Made by a program: the position numbers and the translations under genes. The notes beneath the pieces were generated by a model. That model was not told where the DNA came from. It saw only the letters and a program-made list of their open reading frames with translations, and searched no databases. From the NCBI RefSeq assembly GCF_900188455.1, contig NZ_FZOL01000025.1:41814-105813 (forward strand): DNA of 64,000 nucleotides, in the 5' to 3' direction. The DNA is from Pseudomonas japonica (GTDB taxonomy: Bacteria > Pseudomonadota > Gammaproteobacteria > Pseudomonadales > Pseudomonadaceae). Below, one piece after another: positions 1 through 7,823 of the stretch; position 1 is the stretch's first letter; the number at the start of each line of letters is the position of its first letter.

Positions 1-254
1 TTGATGTAGTCGTACACCGAGCCAGTGGTCGGCAGGATCGCCGCGGCTTCGGCGAAGGTGGTCGATTGCGCCAGCATCAACAGCACCGCGATCAGCATCG
101 CCACGGCGAAGGCACTGCCGCCGATGCCGAAGCCCATGGTCGCGGTCAGGATGACAGGGCTGGCCATGATCAGGCCGATGGTACTGGCAAGGGCGGTGGG
201 GAACCCGATCGTGCCCCGGTTCAGGTGCGCGCTGAGAGTGTCGTTGAGCGACAT
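1..254 (-). CDS. APC-type amino acid permease, N-terminal part (cut by window edge)
   Basis: This is the first 84 codons of a gene that continues beyond the left edge. The start ATG at 254 is preceded by a GAGG ribosome site. The peptide opens with a short polar stretch, then two hydrophobic segments rich in Gly and Ala. An unwound-helix-like GFGIGGSAF motif and the ending TTGSVYDYIN are typical of the first two helices of APC-superfamily amino acid/polyamine permeases. Substrate cannot be told from this fragment. It runs the same way as the thioesterase to its right but is separated from it by about 130 bases, so the two need not be co-transcribed. Confidence 0.6.
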   Translation of the reverse strand, partial: MSLNDTLSAHLNRGTIGFPTALASTIGLIMASPVILTATMGFGIGGSAFAVAMLIAVLLMLAQSTTFAEAAAILPTTGSVYDYI

Positions 255-386
255 GGTGAAGACCTCAAGTGCCGTTGTTATGGTTGTGCGTCACTGTGCG
301 CCGCACTCCATGCCACGTCTTGCCCCTGGCTGCCGGGGATCTTGTTGCTGGCTGCCAGGGTGTCCATCCATGTCCCGCGTAGGAGC

Positions 387-884
387 TCAGCCCTCGCCGT
401 GCGCCTGCTGCTTCAGCTTCTCGGTATCCACCCGCACGAATACCGAATCCGCCACCACCGTCAGCACATCCCCGGCCCAGACCTCGCAGATCACCCGGCT
501 CTTGCGCCCCACTTCACCCTCGACCCGAGCCTTGAGGGTCAGCTCCACGCCCATCGGCGTCGGTTTCAGGTAGGTCAGGCCGAGATGCCCGGTCACGCAA
601 TCGATACGCGGCAACGAGCCCGGCTCGCGCCCTTCGGCACGGTAGTGATAGGCCATTGCGGTCCAGTTGGAATGGCAATCCACCAGCATCGCCAGCAGGC
701 CGCCGTAGACCAGGCCGGGCCAGCCGCAGAAGGTGCTGTCGGGGGAATGGCTGCAGATGACGTGGATGCCGTCATCGGCCCAGTGGCTTTTCAGATGCAG
801 ACCGCTCGGGTGGGCCGAGCCGCAGCCGTAGCAGACGCCTTCGGGCGCTGCCTGGTCCTGAAGGGACACAGCGAGGGAGTTCAT
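387..884 (-). CDS. PaaI-like hotdog-fold thioesterase
   Basis: The 165-residue protein has an N-terminal CYGCGSAHPSGLHL motif (residues 18-31) and a WPGLVYGGLLAMLVDCHSNW stretch around residues 54-73. In hotdog acyl-CoA thioesterases of the PaaI/YbgC type the corresponding G-G-x-x-x-x-L-x-D/E segment forms the active-site helix. Such enzymes hydrolyse acyl- or aryl-CoA esters in the cytoplasm; the substrate here is unknown. The start at 884 has an AGGA site five bases upstream. The Cys-rich N-terminal motif is common in small Pseudomonas members of this family. Length is normal for a single hotdog domain. Confidence 0.75.
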   Translation of the reverse strand: MNSLAVSLQDQAAPEGVCYGCGSAHPSGLHLKSHWADDGIHVICSHSPDSTFCGWPGLVYGGLLAMLVDCHSNWTAMAYHYRAEGREPGSLPRIDCVTGHLGLTYLKPTPMGVELTLKARVEGEVGRKSRVICEVWAGDVLTVVADSVFVRVDTEKLKQQAHGEG

Positions 885-1066
885 AGGATTCCTTTTGTAC
901 TTTTGTAGGAAAGTTCAGATGTTAACGCCCCCGCCCATCCGATACCAAATCCGACCAAAGAACGAGTCCTGCTGTGCGGCATTCAGTCTCACATGGCTAG
1001 CGGCCATGAACGGAAGGAGTAAAGTAGCGGCCAGCAAGGCCCCACATCAGAACAAGGACTGCTGCG

Positions 1067-1471
1067 ATGATTGCTCAAGCTGCCAGCTGGCATTACGCCG
1101 ATGATGGTTCCCCACGCCACGCCCCCTACACCGGTCTGTTCCTCGCCTGGAGCGCGACCCACGACCTGCTCAGCGGCGATTTCAAGGCCGACTACGACGC
1201 CGAGATCCAGGCCCTGGGCGAACGCCGCCTGACCCCCGCGCGCTTCTTCCAGCTGTGCTGCGACAGCCTGCTGGTGGACGAAGACCTCACCCGCCAGGGC
1301 AAGGCCTTCGCCGCTCACTACCTCGGCCAGCGCATACCGTCGCTGCCCGACGATCTCACCCAACTGCTCGGTGTCGTCGGCATCGACGAGCCCGGCGCCA
1401 GCTGGGAGCACTACGACCTGCTGGCCCCACGCCTCGACCAACGGTTCGCCCAATGGCAGGCCGGGCAGTGA
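1067..1471 (+). CDS. conserved protein of unknown function (134 aa)
   Basis: I do not recognise a characterised family. The protein is soluble, has no signal peptide, and opens with WHYADDGSPRHAPYTGLFLAW, a motif I associate with small uncharacterised Pseudomonas proteins. It is rich in acidic and aromatic residues with amphipathic helices after residue 40 and no membrane segment. The start ATG has an AAGGA site nine bases upstream. Codon use matches the neighbours. It stands alone between a divergent thioesterase and an SH3-domain protein gene. Confidence 0.6.
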   Translation: MIAQAASWHYADDGSPRHAPYTGLFLAWSATHDLLSGDFKADYDAEIQALGERRLTPARFFQLCCDSLLVDEDLTRQGKAFAAHYLGQRIPSLPDDLTQLLGVVGIDEPGASWEHYDLLAPRLDQRFAQWQAGQ

Positions 1472-1618
1472 ACCCGAGGCGATAAAAACGGTCTTTGCGC
1501 TGGTGGCTTGCTCAAGACGAGCCACCGGGGACGTCCAACGGTTATCCCCTTTTTTCATTGCGCTGACGGCAGGCATGCGGTCGGCGGTGTTCATTTTTTC
1601 TTCTCGGGGAAGATAACC

Positions 1619-2263
1619 ATGCGCCTGCTTCGCCCTCTCCGCGCACGCTCCGCCGTGCTTCCCGCGCTGTTCGCCAGCCTGTTCCTGCACACCCTCGCCC
1701 ACGCCGAGGAACCTGCCAGCGACGAACGCTGGGTCAGCGATAGCCTCAGCACCTACGTGCGCAGCGGCCCCACCGACGGCCATCGCCTGGTCGGCACCCT
1801 GAAATCCGGGCAGAAGGTCAAGTTGCTGACCACCCAGGGCAACTACAGCCAGGTGCGCGGCGAATCCGGCGACACCGTGTGGATCGCCAGCAGCGACCTG
1901 CAGAGCGTCCCCGGCCAGGCCGAGCGCCTGCCGCAGTTGACCCAGCGTGTCACGCAACTGGAAGAACAGTTGAAGGGCATCGACGACAGTTGGAAGACCC
2001 GGGTCCAGGGCATGCAGGAAACCCTCGATGCGCGCAAGAACCTGGTCGACGAACTGCAGGCGCGCAACCTGGCCCTCAATGAAGAGCTGAGCGAGGCCCA
2101 GTCACAGTTGCGCGACACACAGGCGCGTCTTGGTGACGAGAACAAGCAGGTGCTGATGCGCTACATGGTCTACGGCGGCGGTATCGCCGGGGCCGGTCTG
2201 CTGGTCGGGCTGATCCTTCCGGCCCTGACCCGCGGCCGCAAACGCAATAGCGGCTGGGCCTGA
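1619..2263 (+). CDS. SH3b/coiled-coil membrane protein (TIGR04211/YgiM-like)
   Basis: The 214-residue protein has a signal peptide (residues 1-29, ending near AHA), a bacterial SH3 domain (about 35-95, with TYVRSGPTDGHRLVGTLKSG), a coiled coil (about 100-180) and one C-terminal transmembrane helix (about 184-203) followed by a basic tail. This order is that of the YgiM/TIGR04211 family, envelope proteins thought to sit in the inner membrane with the SH3 domain in the periplasm. The start was chosen at 1619 because the signal peptide begins there and a GGGGAAG site lies just upstream. A longer frame beginning at 1508 only adds non-conserved residues. Confidence 0.8.
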   Translation: MRLLRPLRARSAVLPALFASLFLHTLAHAEEPASDERWVSDSLSTYVRSGPTDGHRLVGTLKSGQKVKLLTTQGNYSQVRGESGDTVWIASSDLQSVPGQAERLPQLTQRVTQLEEQLKGIDDSWKTRVQGMQETLDARKNLVDELQARNLALNEELSEAQSQLRDTQARLGDENKQVLMRYMVYGGGIAGAGLLVGLILPALTRGRKRNSGWA

Positions 2264-2271
2264 CGTCCATT

Positions 2272-2380
2272 GGGGCCGCTTTGCGGCCCTTCGCGAGCAA
2301 GCTCGCTCCCACAGTGGTTCGGTGCATGACGATCCATTGTGGGAGCGAGCTTGCTCGCGAAGGGCTGCAAAGCAGCCCCA
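2272..2380. repeat. paired inverted REP elements (GCGAGCAAGCTCGCTCCCA class)
   Basis: Two REP units face each other. The left arm (2273-2313) and right arm (2338-2379) are near-perfect reverse complements around a 24-base spacer, with each unit itself a short hairpin. It lies between a plus-strand stop and the 3' end of the LysR gene, so it sits between convergent genes and may also end transcription in both directions. The same class recurs at 14.36 kb and inside the 45.9 kb element. Confidence 0.9.
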
Positions 2381-3325
2381 TCAAGTCTCACTGTTCAACG
2401 CATAAGGCCCACTCGCCAACTGCTCGCGCAGGAACGCCACACAGGCCCGCACCTTCGCCGAACTCGACGAGCGCACTGCCGTCACCGCCCAGATATCCGC
2501 CGGCTGATACCAGCCCGGCAACACCCGCACCAGCGCACCGCTGGCCAGGCTGCCGGCGATGTCCCAGGCCGAGGCCATGATGATGCCGTGGCCGTCGTGG
2601 GCCCACTGGCGGACGATATCGCTGTGATTTGACGCCATGGGACCGGTGACCTTCACCGTCTCCGCGCCGTTCGGCCCGGCCAGGCGCCAGACCCCGAAAC
2701 GATCGTCGCGACTGCGAAACAGCAGGCAGTCGTGCTGCGCCAGATCCGCCGCCACCTTGGGCGCCCCGCGCCGGGCCAGGTACTCCGGCGCCGCCGCCAG
2801 CACCCGCGTGCTTTCGGCGATGCGGTGGGCGATCAGGTGCTTTTCCTGGACCTCGCCAACGCGAATATCGATATCGAAGTTGTCGGCGATCAGGTCCGCC
2901 CGGCGGTCGAGCAACTCCAGCCACACCTCCAGCGCCGGGTACTGGCGGCGCAGCAGCGAGAGGATCGGCGCGATATGTTCGCGGCCCAGGCGCAGGCTGG
3001 TGCACAGGCGCAGCGTGCCCTGCGGCTCGCGCTGCCCGCCGGACAGCGCATCGACCATGGCGCCCACGTCTTCGAGAATCTTCTGCGCCCAGACGAACGC
3101 CGCCTCGCCGTCGCTGGTGATGTTGACCCGCCGCGTGGTGCGGTTGAACAGCTTGACCCCGAGCTGCTCCTCCAGGGTGGCGATGCGCTTGCTGACATGC
3201 GCCGGCGACAGTCCGGTCTCGCTGGCCGCGGCGATGAAGCTGGAGCGCCGCGCCACTTCGCAGAACAGCTGAAGGTCACGCAGCAGCGGCTCATTATTCG
3301 CTGTGAGCACATTCTGATTCTTCAT
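2381..3325 (-). CDS. LysR-family transcriptional regulator
   Basis: The 314-residue protein has an N-terminal winged helix-turn-helix (about residues 15-75, with FIAAASETGLSPAHVSKRIA and NRTTRRVNITSDG) followed by a LysR substrate-binding domain (about 100-300). It is transcribed divergently from the dehydrogenase/transporter/AroQ run that starts 91 bases away, the usual arrangement for a LysR activator and its target. The inducer is probably the substrate or product of that pathway (inference). The start at 3325 has a GGAG somewhat far upstream; no better in-frame start is seen. Confidence 0.85.
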   Translation of the reverse strand: MKNQNVLTANNEPLLRDLQLFCEVARRSSFIAAASETGLSPAHVSKRIATLEEQLGVKLFNRTTRRVNITSDGEAAFVWAQKILEDVGAMVDALSGGQREPQGTLRLCTSLRLGREHIAPILSLLRRQYPALEVWLELLDRRADLIADNFDIDIRVGEVQEKHLIAHRIAESTRVLAAAPEYLARRGAPKVAADLAQHDCLLFRSRDDRFGVWRLAGPNGAETVKVTGPMASNHSDIVRQWAHDGHGIIMASAWDIAGSLASGALVRVLPGWYQPADIWAVTAVRSSSSAKVRACVAFLREQLASGPYALNSET

Positions 3326-3416
3326 TACGCCCGATTATCTCCTGGGACTTTTTATTTAGCCTCTCATACAACCTGCCTTGCCTTGAAGCAGGACGACAAA
3401 AGAACAAGAGAGCCCT

Positions 3417-4469
3417 ATGAAGAAGATCCGCATTGCCGTGGCCGGCGCCGGGTTGATCGGCCGCCGCCATATCGAACTGCTCCAGGCCAGCGCCGAGTGC
3501 GAGCTGGCCGCCATCGTCGATCCGCTGCCGGCCACCGCCGCCTTTGCCGAAAGCCTCGGTGTGCCGCTGTATGCCGAACTGGAAACCCTGCTGGCCGAAC
3601 AACGCCCGGACGGCGTGATCCTCGCCACACCCAACCATCTGCATGTCGAAGGCGCCCTCGCCTGCGTCGCCCACGCTGTTCCCACGCTGATCGAAAAGCC
3701 GGTGGCGCACACCCTGGATGAAGGCAAGCGTCTGCTGGCGGTGGCCGAACGGGCCGGGGCGAAACTGCTGGTCGGCCATCACCGCGCCCACAGCGCGATC
3801 CTGGAAAAAGCCCGGGAAGTGATCGCCGAAGGCATGCTCGGCAACCTGGTGGCGGTGATGGGCAGCGCCCTGTTCTACAAGCCCGACGACTACTTCGACG
3901 CCGCGCCCTGGCGCCGCGAGGCCGGCGGCGGCCCGGTGCTGATCAACATGATCCACGAGATCGGCAACCTGCGTTCGCTGTGCGGCGAGATCGTCGCCGT
4001 GCAGGCCCAGGCCTCCAGCGCCACCCGCGGCTTCGCCGTGGAGGACACGGTGTCCATCAGCCTGCGTTTCGCCAGCGGCGCGCTCGGCACCTTCCTGCTC
4101 TCCGACACCGCCGCCTGCGCCCGCAGTTGGGAGCAGACCGCGCGGGAGAACCACGACTACCCCAGCTACGCCGACGAGGACTGCTACGTGCTGGCCGGCA
4201 CCCAGGGTTCGCTGTCGATCCCGAGCATGCGCCTGAAGTACTACGAGCAGCGCGAGCAACGCTCGTGGTGGAAGCCGTTCGAGACCGGCGTCGCCAGCCT
4301 CGAAGAGGCCGATCCACTGGCGCGGCAACTGGCGCATTTCTGCCAGGTGATCCGCGGCGAAGTGCAGCCGCGAGTGACCGTGCGCGACGGCCTGCGCAAC
4401 CTGCTGATCGTCGAGGCGATCAGCGAGGCGGCGCGGACCGGGCAGATCGTTTCGACCGAGCAGTTGTAG
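3417..4469 (+). CDS. Gfo/Idh/MocA-family NAD(P)-dependent oxidoreductase
   Basis: The 350-residue protein begins with the Rossmann motif VAGAGLIGRRH (residues 7-17) and has the family EKP motif (TLIEKPVAHT, near residue 100) and a GGGPVLINMIHEIGNL segment (about 170-185) matching the catalytic histidine region. Members oxidise or reduce sugars, inositols and related cyclitols with NAD(P). It is the first gene of the cluster divergent from the LysR gene. A REP pair separates it from the transporter downstream, yet orientation and theme suggest joint function. With AroQ two genes on, a quinate/shikimate-like or inositol-like substrate is plausible but unproven. Confidence 0.85.
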   Translation: MKKIRIAVAGAGLIGRRHIELLQASAECELAAIVDPLPATAAFAESLGVPLYAELETLLAEQRPDGVILATPNHLHVEGALACVAHAVPTLIEKPVAHTLDEGKRLLAVAERAGAKLLVGHHRAHSAILEKAREVIAEGMLGNLVAVMGSALFYKPDDYFDAAPWRREAGGGPVLINMIHEIGNLRSLCGEIVAVQAQASSATRGFAVEDTVSISLRFASGALGTFLLSDTAACARSWEQTARENHDYPSYADEDCYVLAGTQGSLSIPSMRLKYYEQREQRSWWKPFETGVASLEEADPLARQLAHFCQVIRGEVQPRVTVRDGLRNLLIVEAISEAARTGQIVSTEQL

Positions 4470-4479
4470 CGACCTCTCA

Positions 4480-4567
4480 GGCCTCATCGCGGGCAACGCC
4501 CGCTCCCACAAGGATCGCGTGCACACCACTGACCCTGTGGGAGCGGGCGTTGCCCGCGATGAGGCCC
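4480..4567. repeat. paired inverted REP elements (CGGGCAACGCCCGCTCCCA class)
   Basis: Arms of about 34 bases (4480-4513 and 4535-4567) are near-perfect reverse complements, each with the GCCTCATCGCGGGCAACGCC core. It lies between the first dehydrogenase gene and the transporter gene, inside an apparent operon, so it may lower downstream expression or stabilise the upstream mRNA (inference). Confidence 0.9.
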
Positions 4568-4602
4568 GAGAAAACACCATAAAAACAACAAGAGAAAACA
4601 CC

Positions 4603-5979
4603 ATGAGCACCCACGACAACACCCGCCAGACCCGCAAGGCCACCGCCAGCGGCTGGGTCGGGTCCGCCCTCGAATACTACGATTTCTTCATCTACGCCCA
4701 GGCCGCCGCGCTGATCTTCCCGCAGATCTTCTTCCCCGCCGGCGACCCGAAAATGGCGATCATCGCCTCCCTCGCCACTTACGGCGTCGGCTACCTGGCC
4801 CGCCCGGTCGGCGCCTTCGTCCTTGGCCACTGGGGTGACACCCGCGGGCGCAAGAACGTCCTGCTGCTGTGCATGTTCCTGATGGGCATCGCCACCTTCG
4901 CCGTCGGCCTGCTGCCGACCTTCAGCCAGATCGGCTACTGGGCCCCGGCCCTGCTGGTCGTCCTGCGCCTGATCCAGGGCTTCGCCGTGGCCGGCGAGAT
5001 CGCCGGGGCCAGCTCGATGATCCTCGAACACGCGCCACCGGGACGCCGCGGCTTCTTCGCCAGTTTCACCCTGCAGGGCGTGCAGGCCGGCCAGGTGCTG
5101 GCGGCGGCGATCTTCCTGCCGCTGGCGTACTTCATGCCGGAAGAAGCCTTCAACAGCTGGGGCTGGCGCATTCCCTTCCTGCTCAGCGCCGCCGTGCTGA
5201 TCGCCGCGTTCATCATTCGTCGCGAAGTCAAGGAACCGGAAGCCTTCGTGCAGAAAGTGGAGAAGGTCACCCGTACCCGCTCGCCGATCCGCGAAGCGTT
5301 CAAATACAGCTGGCACGGCATGCTGGTGGTGTTCGGCGTATCGCTGATGAACGTGATCCCCGTGGTGACCACCGTCTTCGGCGCCGCCTACGCGGTGCAG
5401 CCGGCCTACGGCGTGGGCTTCGACAAGAGCGTGTACCTGTGGATCCCGGTGGTCGGCAATATCGTCGCGGTGCTGGTGATTCCCTTCGTCGGCAACCTCT
5501 CCGACCGCATCGGCCGGCGCCCGCTGATCATTGGCGCGGCGATCGGTTGCGGGCTGATGTCCTTCGCCTACCTGTACGCCATCAGCATCCACAGCGTGCC
5601 ACTGGCCTTCGCCGCCTCGCTGCTGATGTGGGGCATGGTCTACCAGGGCTACAACGCGATCTTCCCGAGCTTCTTCCCCGAGCAGTTCCAGACCCACTAC
5701 CGGGTCTCGGCGATGGCCGTGGCGCAGAACATCGGCTACATGATCACCGCCCTGCTCCCGGCGCTGTTCACCGCCGTCGCCCCGCCCGGCGCGGACAACG
5801 TGCCACTGATGATCGGCGCGATCACCTGCGTGGTCACCGCGATCTCGGCCATCGCCGCCTGGAGTGCCCCGGAAACCTACCGCACGCCGCTGGAGCAGTT
5901 GGGCAGACCCGACGCCGTGGCCCTCGACAAATCCACCTACGACGCGCAGCGGGCCCAGGCCCTGCGCACCACCGCCTGA
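4603..5979 (+). CDS. MHS-family MFS transporter (shikimate/metabolite:H+ symporter type)
   Basis: The 458-residue protein has about 12 transmembrane helices and the family hallmarks SALEYYDFFIY (helix 1), GHWGDTRGRKN (loop 2-3, residues 78-88), the RLIQGFAVAGE motif in helix 4 and LSDRIGRRP at the centre. These place it in the metabolite:H+ symporter branch with ShiA, KgtP and ProP. Placement directly before aroQ suggests a shikimate-, quinate- or dehydroshikimate-like substrate (inference). ATG at 4603 was chosen because the conserved N-terminus starts there; an upstream in-frame ATG at 4519 lies within the REP pair. Confidence 0.9.
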   Translation: MSTHDNTRQTRKATASGWVGSALEYYDFFIYAQAAALIFPQIFFPAGDPKMAIIASLATYGVGYLARPVGAFVLGHWGDTRGRKNVLLLCMFLMGIATFAVGLLPTFSQIGYWAPALLVVLRLIQGFAVAGEIAGASSMILEHAPPGRRGFFASFTLQGVQAGQVLAAAIFLPLAYFMPEEAFNSWGWRIPFLLSAAVLIAAFIIRREVKEPEAFVQKVEKVTRTRSPIREAFKYSWHGMLVVFGVSLMNVIPVVTTVFGAAYAVQPAYGVGFDKSVYLWIPVVGNIVAVLVIPFVGNLSDRIGRRPLIIGAAIGCGLMSFAYLYAISIHSVPLAFAASLLMWGMVYQGYNAIFPSFFPEQFQTHYRVSAMAVAQNIGYMITALLPALFTAVAPPGADNVPLMIGAITCVVTAISAIAAWSAPETYRTPLEQLGRPDAVALDKSTYDAQRAQALRTTA

Positions 5980-5994
5980 ACGGAACCCCTGACC

Positions 5995-6441
5995 ATGCAG
6001 ACCGTACTCGTCCTCAACGGCCCCAACCTCAACATGCTCGGCCTGCGCCAGCCCGAGGTGTATGGCCGCGAGACCCTCGCCGACGTCGAAGCGCTGTGCC
6101 GCGCCAGCGGCGCCGGCCATGACCTGGCCATCGAGTTCCAGCAGACCAACCATGAAGGCCAGATGATCGACTGGATCCACCAGGCCCGTGGCCGGGTCGC
6201 CGGGATCGTCATCAACCCGGGCGCCTGGACCCACACCTCGGTGGCCATCCACGACGCGCTGATCGCCGCCGAAGTGCCGGTGATCGAGGTGCACATCTCC
6301 AACGTGCATCGCCGCGAGTCGTTCCGTCATCACTCCTACGTATCGCTGGTGGCGCAGGCGGTGCTGGCCGGTTTCGGCACCCACGGCTACGTCCTGGCGA
6401 TCAGCCATTTCGCCCGTCAACTGCAAGGAAGCAAAGGATGA
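5995..6441 (+). CDS. aroQ: type II 3-dehydroquinate dehydratase
   Basis: The 148-residue enzyme converts 3-dehydroquinate to 3-dehydroshikimate and back. The hallmarks are present: LNGPNLNMLGLRQPEVYG (residues 7-24, with the active-site Tyr at 23), NPGAWTHTSVA near residues 77-87 and EVHISNVHRRE around 101-111. Length is normal. It starts 15 bases after the transporter stop and overlaps the next dehydrogenase start, so it is translated as part of this catabolic cluster. It is therefore probably a second, catabolic or specialised copy beside the housekeeping aroQ expected next to accBC (established for pseudomonads; not visible here). Confidence 0.95.
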   Translation: MQTVLVLNGPNLNMLGLRQPEVYGRETLADVEALCRASGAGHDLAIEFQQTNHEGQMIDWIHQARGRVAGIVINPGAWTHTSVAIHDALIAAEVPVIEVHISNVHRRESFRHHSYVSLVAQAVLAGFGTHGYVLAISHFARQLQGSKG

Positions 6442-7604
6442 AAACCCTCGGCAATCCCACCCGGCGCCTGCGCCTGGGCTTCGTCGGCGGCGGCCTGGAG
6501 TCGTCGATCGGTTCCACCCACCGCTACGCGGCCCAGCTGGACGGCCACTTCGAACTGGTGGCCGGGGTCTTCGCCCGCGACCCGGCGCGCAACCGCGCGG
6601 CCGGCGAGGCTTACGGCATCGCCGCCGACCGCGTCTACCCGGACTTCCAGAGCATGGCCGCCGCCGAAGCGGTCCACGCGGACGGCATCCACGCCGCCGC
6701 GATCATGGCGCCGAACGCCGTGCATGTGCCGGCCAGCCTGGCCTTTCTCGACCAGGGCATCGACGTGATCAGCGACAAACCGCTGGCCGCCAGCCTGGCC
6801 GAGGCCGAGCAGTTGCTGGAGCGCGTGCGCAAGGGGCCGGCGCTGCACCTGCTGACGCACAACTACAGCGGTTACCCGCTGATCCGCGAAGCCCGCGAGC
6901 TGATCGCCGCGGGGGTGATCGGCGAGGTGCGCCTGGTGCAGGTCGAGCATGCCGCCGGCTTCGGCACCCATGCCCTGGAGCAGCAGGGCGCCAAGGCCCT
7001 GATGTGGCGCACCGACCCGACCCAGGCCGGCGCCTCGTCGGTGCTGGCGGATGTCGGCGTGCATGCGCATCAGTTGCTGCGTTTCGTCACCGGACAGGAG
7101 ATCAGCGAAGTCTCGGCGGAGCTCAGCACCCTGGTGCCGGGCCGCGGCAGCGACGACAACGCCCACGTCAAGCTGCGCCTGGGCAACGGCGCGCGGGGCA
7201 TGCTCTGGGCCAGCTTCGTCGCCGCCGGGCATCGCCATGGCCTGCAGTTGCGGGTGTTCGGGTCGAAGGGTTCGCTGTACTGGCACCAGGAGGACCCGGA
7301 GCGCCTGGAAGTGCGCTACCAGGACCAGCCGCACCAGATCCTGCGCCGCGGCGAGGCCTGGCTGAGCGAATCGGCGCGCCTGTCGACGCGGATCAAAGCG
7401 GGGCAGCCGGAGGGGTTGCTGGAGGCGTTCGCCAATATCTACAGCGAGGCGGCGGAGCGCATTCGGGCGCGCAGGGAGCAGCGTGAGCCGGGGGCCCAGG
7501 CGTTGTTGTGTCCGACGGCGGAGGATGGGTTGCGCGGGATGCGCTTTATCGGTGCTTGTGTGAAATCCGACCAGGCGCAAGGACGCTGGACAGAGGTCGC
7601 CTGA
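6438..7604 (+). CDS. second Gfo/Idh/MocA-family oxidoreductase
   Basis: The 388-residue protein has a Rossmann N-terminus (GFVGGGLESSIGSTHRYAA), an SDKPLA variant of the family EKP motif and DVGVHAHQLLRF with a candidate catalytic histidine. It is longer than the dehydrogenase at 3417 and clearly a different subfamily. Its start overlaps the aroQ stop by four bases (ATGA), a sign of translational coupling. Two distinct dehydrogenases around one dehydroquinase suggest successive oxidations of a cyclic polyol or an epimerising oxidation/reduction pair (inference). Confidence 0.85.
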   Translation: MKTLGNPTRRLRLGFVGGGLESSIGSTHRYAAQLDGHFELVAGVFARDPARNRAAGEAYGIAADRVYPDFQSMAAAEAVHADGIHAAAIMAPNAVHVPASLAFLDQGIDVISDKPLAASLAEAEQLLERVRKGPALHLLTHNYSGYPLIREARELIAAGVIGEVRLVQVEHAAGFGTHALEQQGAKALMWRTDPTQAGASSVLADVGVHAHQLLRFVTGQEISEVSAELSTLVPGRGSDDNAHVKLRLGNGARGMLWASFVAAGHRHGLQLRVFGSKGSLYWHQEDPERLEVRYQDQPHQILRRGEAWLSESARLSTRIKAGQPEGLLEAFANIYSEAAERIRARREQREPGAQALLCPTAEDGLRGMRFIGACVKSDQAQGRWTEVA

Positions 7605-7616
7605 TCCACCGCTAAC

Positions 7617-7708
7617 CCTGTGGGAGCTGGCTTGCCAGCGATGAGGCCCGATCTGACGACATCTTTGTCAGTGCTGGCCAGATCGCTGGCAAGCCAGCTC
7701 CCGCAGGG
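7617..7708. repeat. paired inverted REP elements (GGGAGCTGGCTTGCCAGCGA class)
   Basis: Arms 7617-7641 and 7682-7708 are inverted around a 40-base spacer. This class differs in core sequence from the pairs at 2.3 and 4.5 kb. It closes the dehydrogenase/AroQ cluster before the EF-G gene. Confidence 0.85.
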
Positions 7709-7823
7709 ATCTCCAGGGCCTGCGAGAATGCAGTCCCACCGCCCGGCGTCAGCCCGGGCAATCCCCCCAGCCTCTGCTACCGTGGAAATACCTCCCACCA
7801 CACCGCAGCACAGGTGACCCCTC

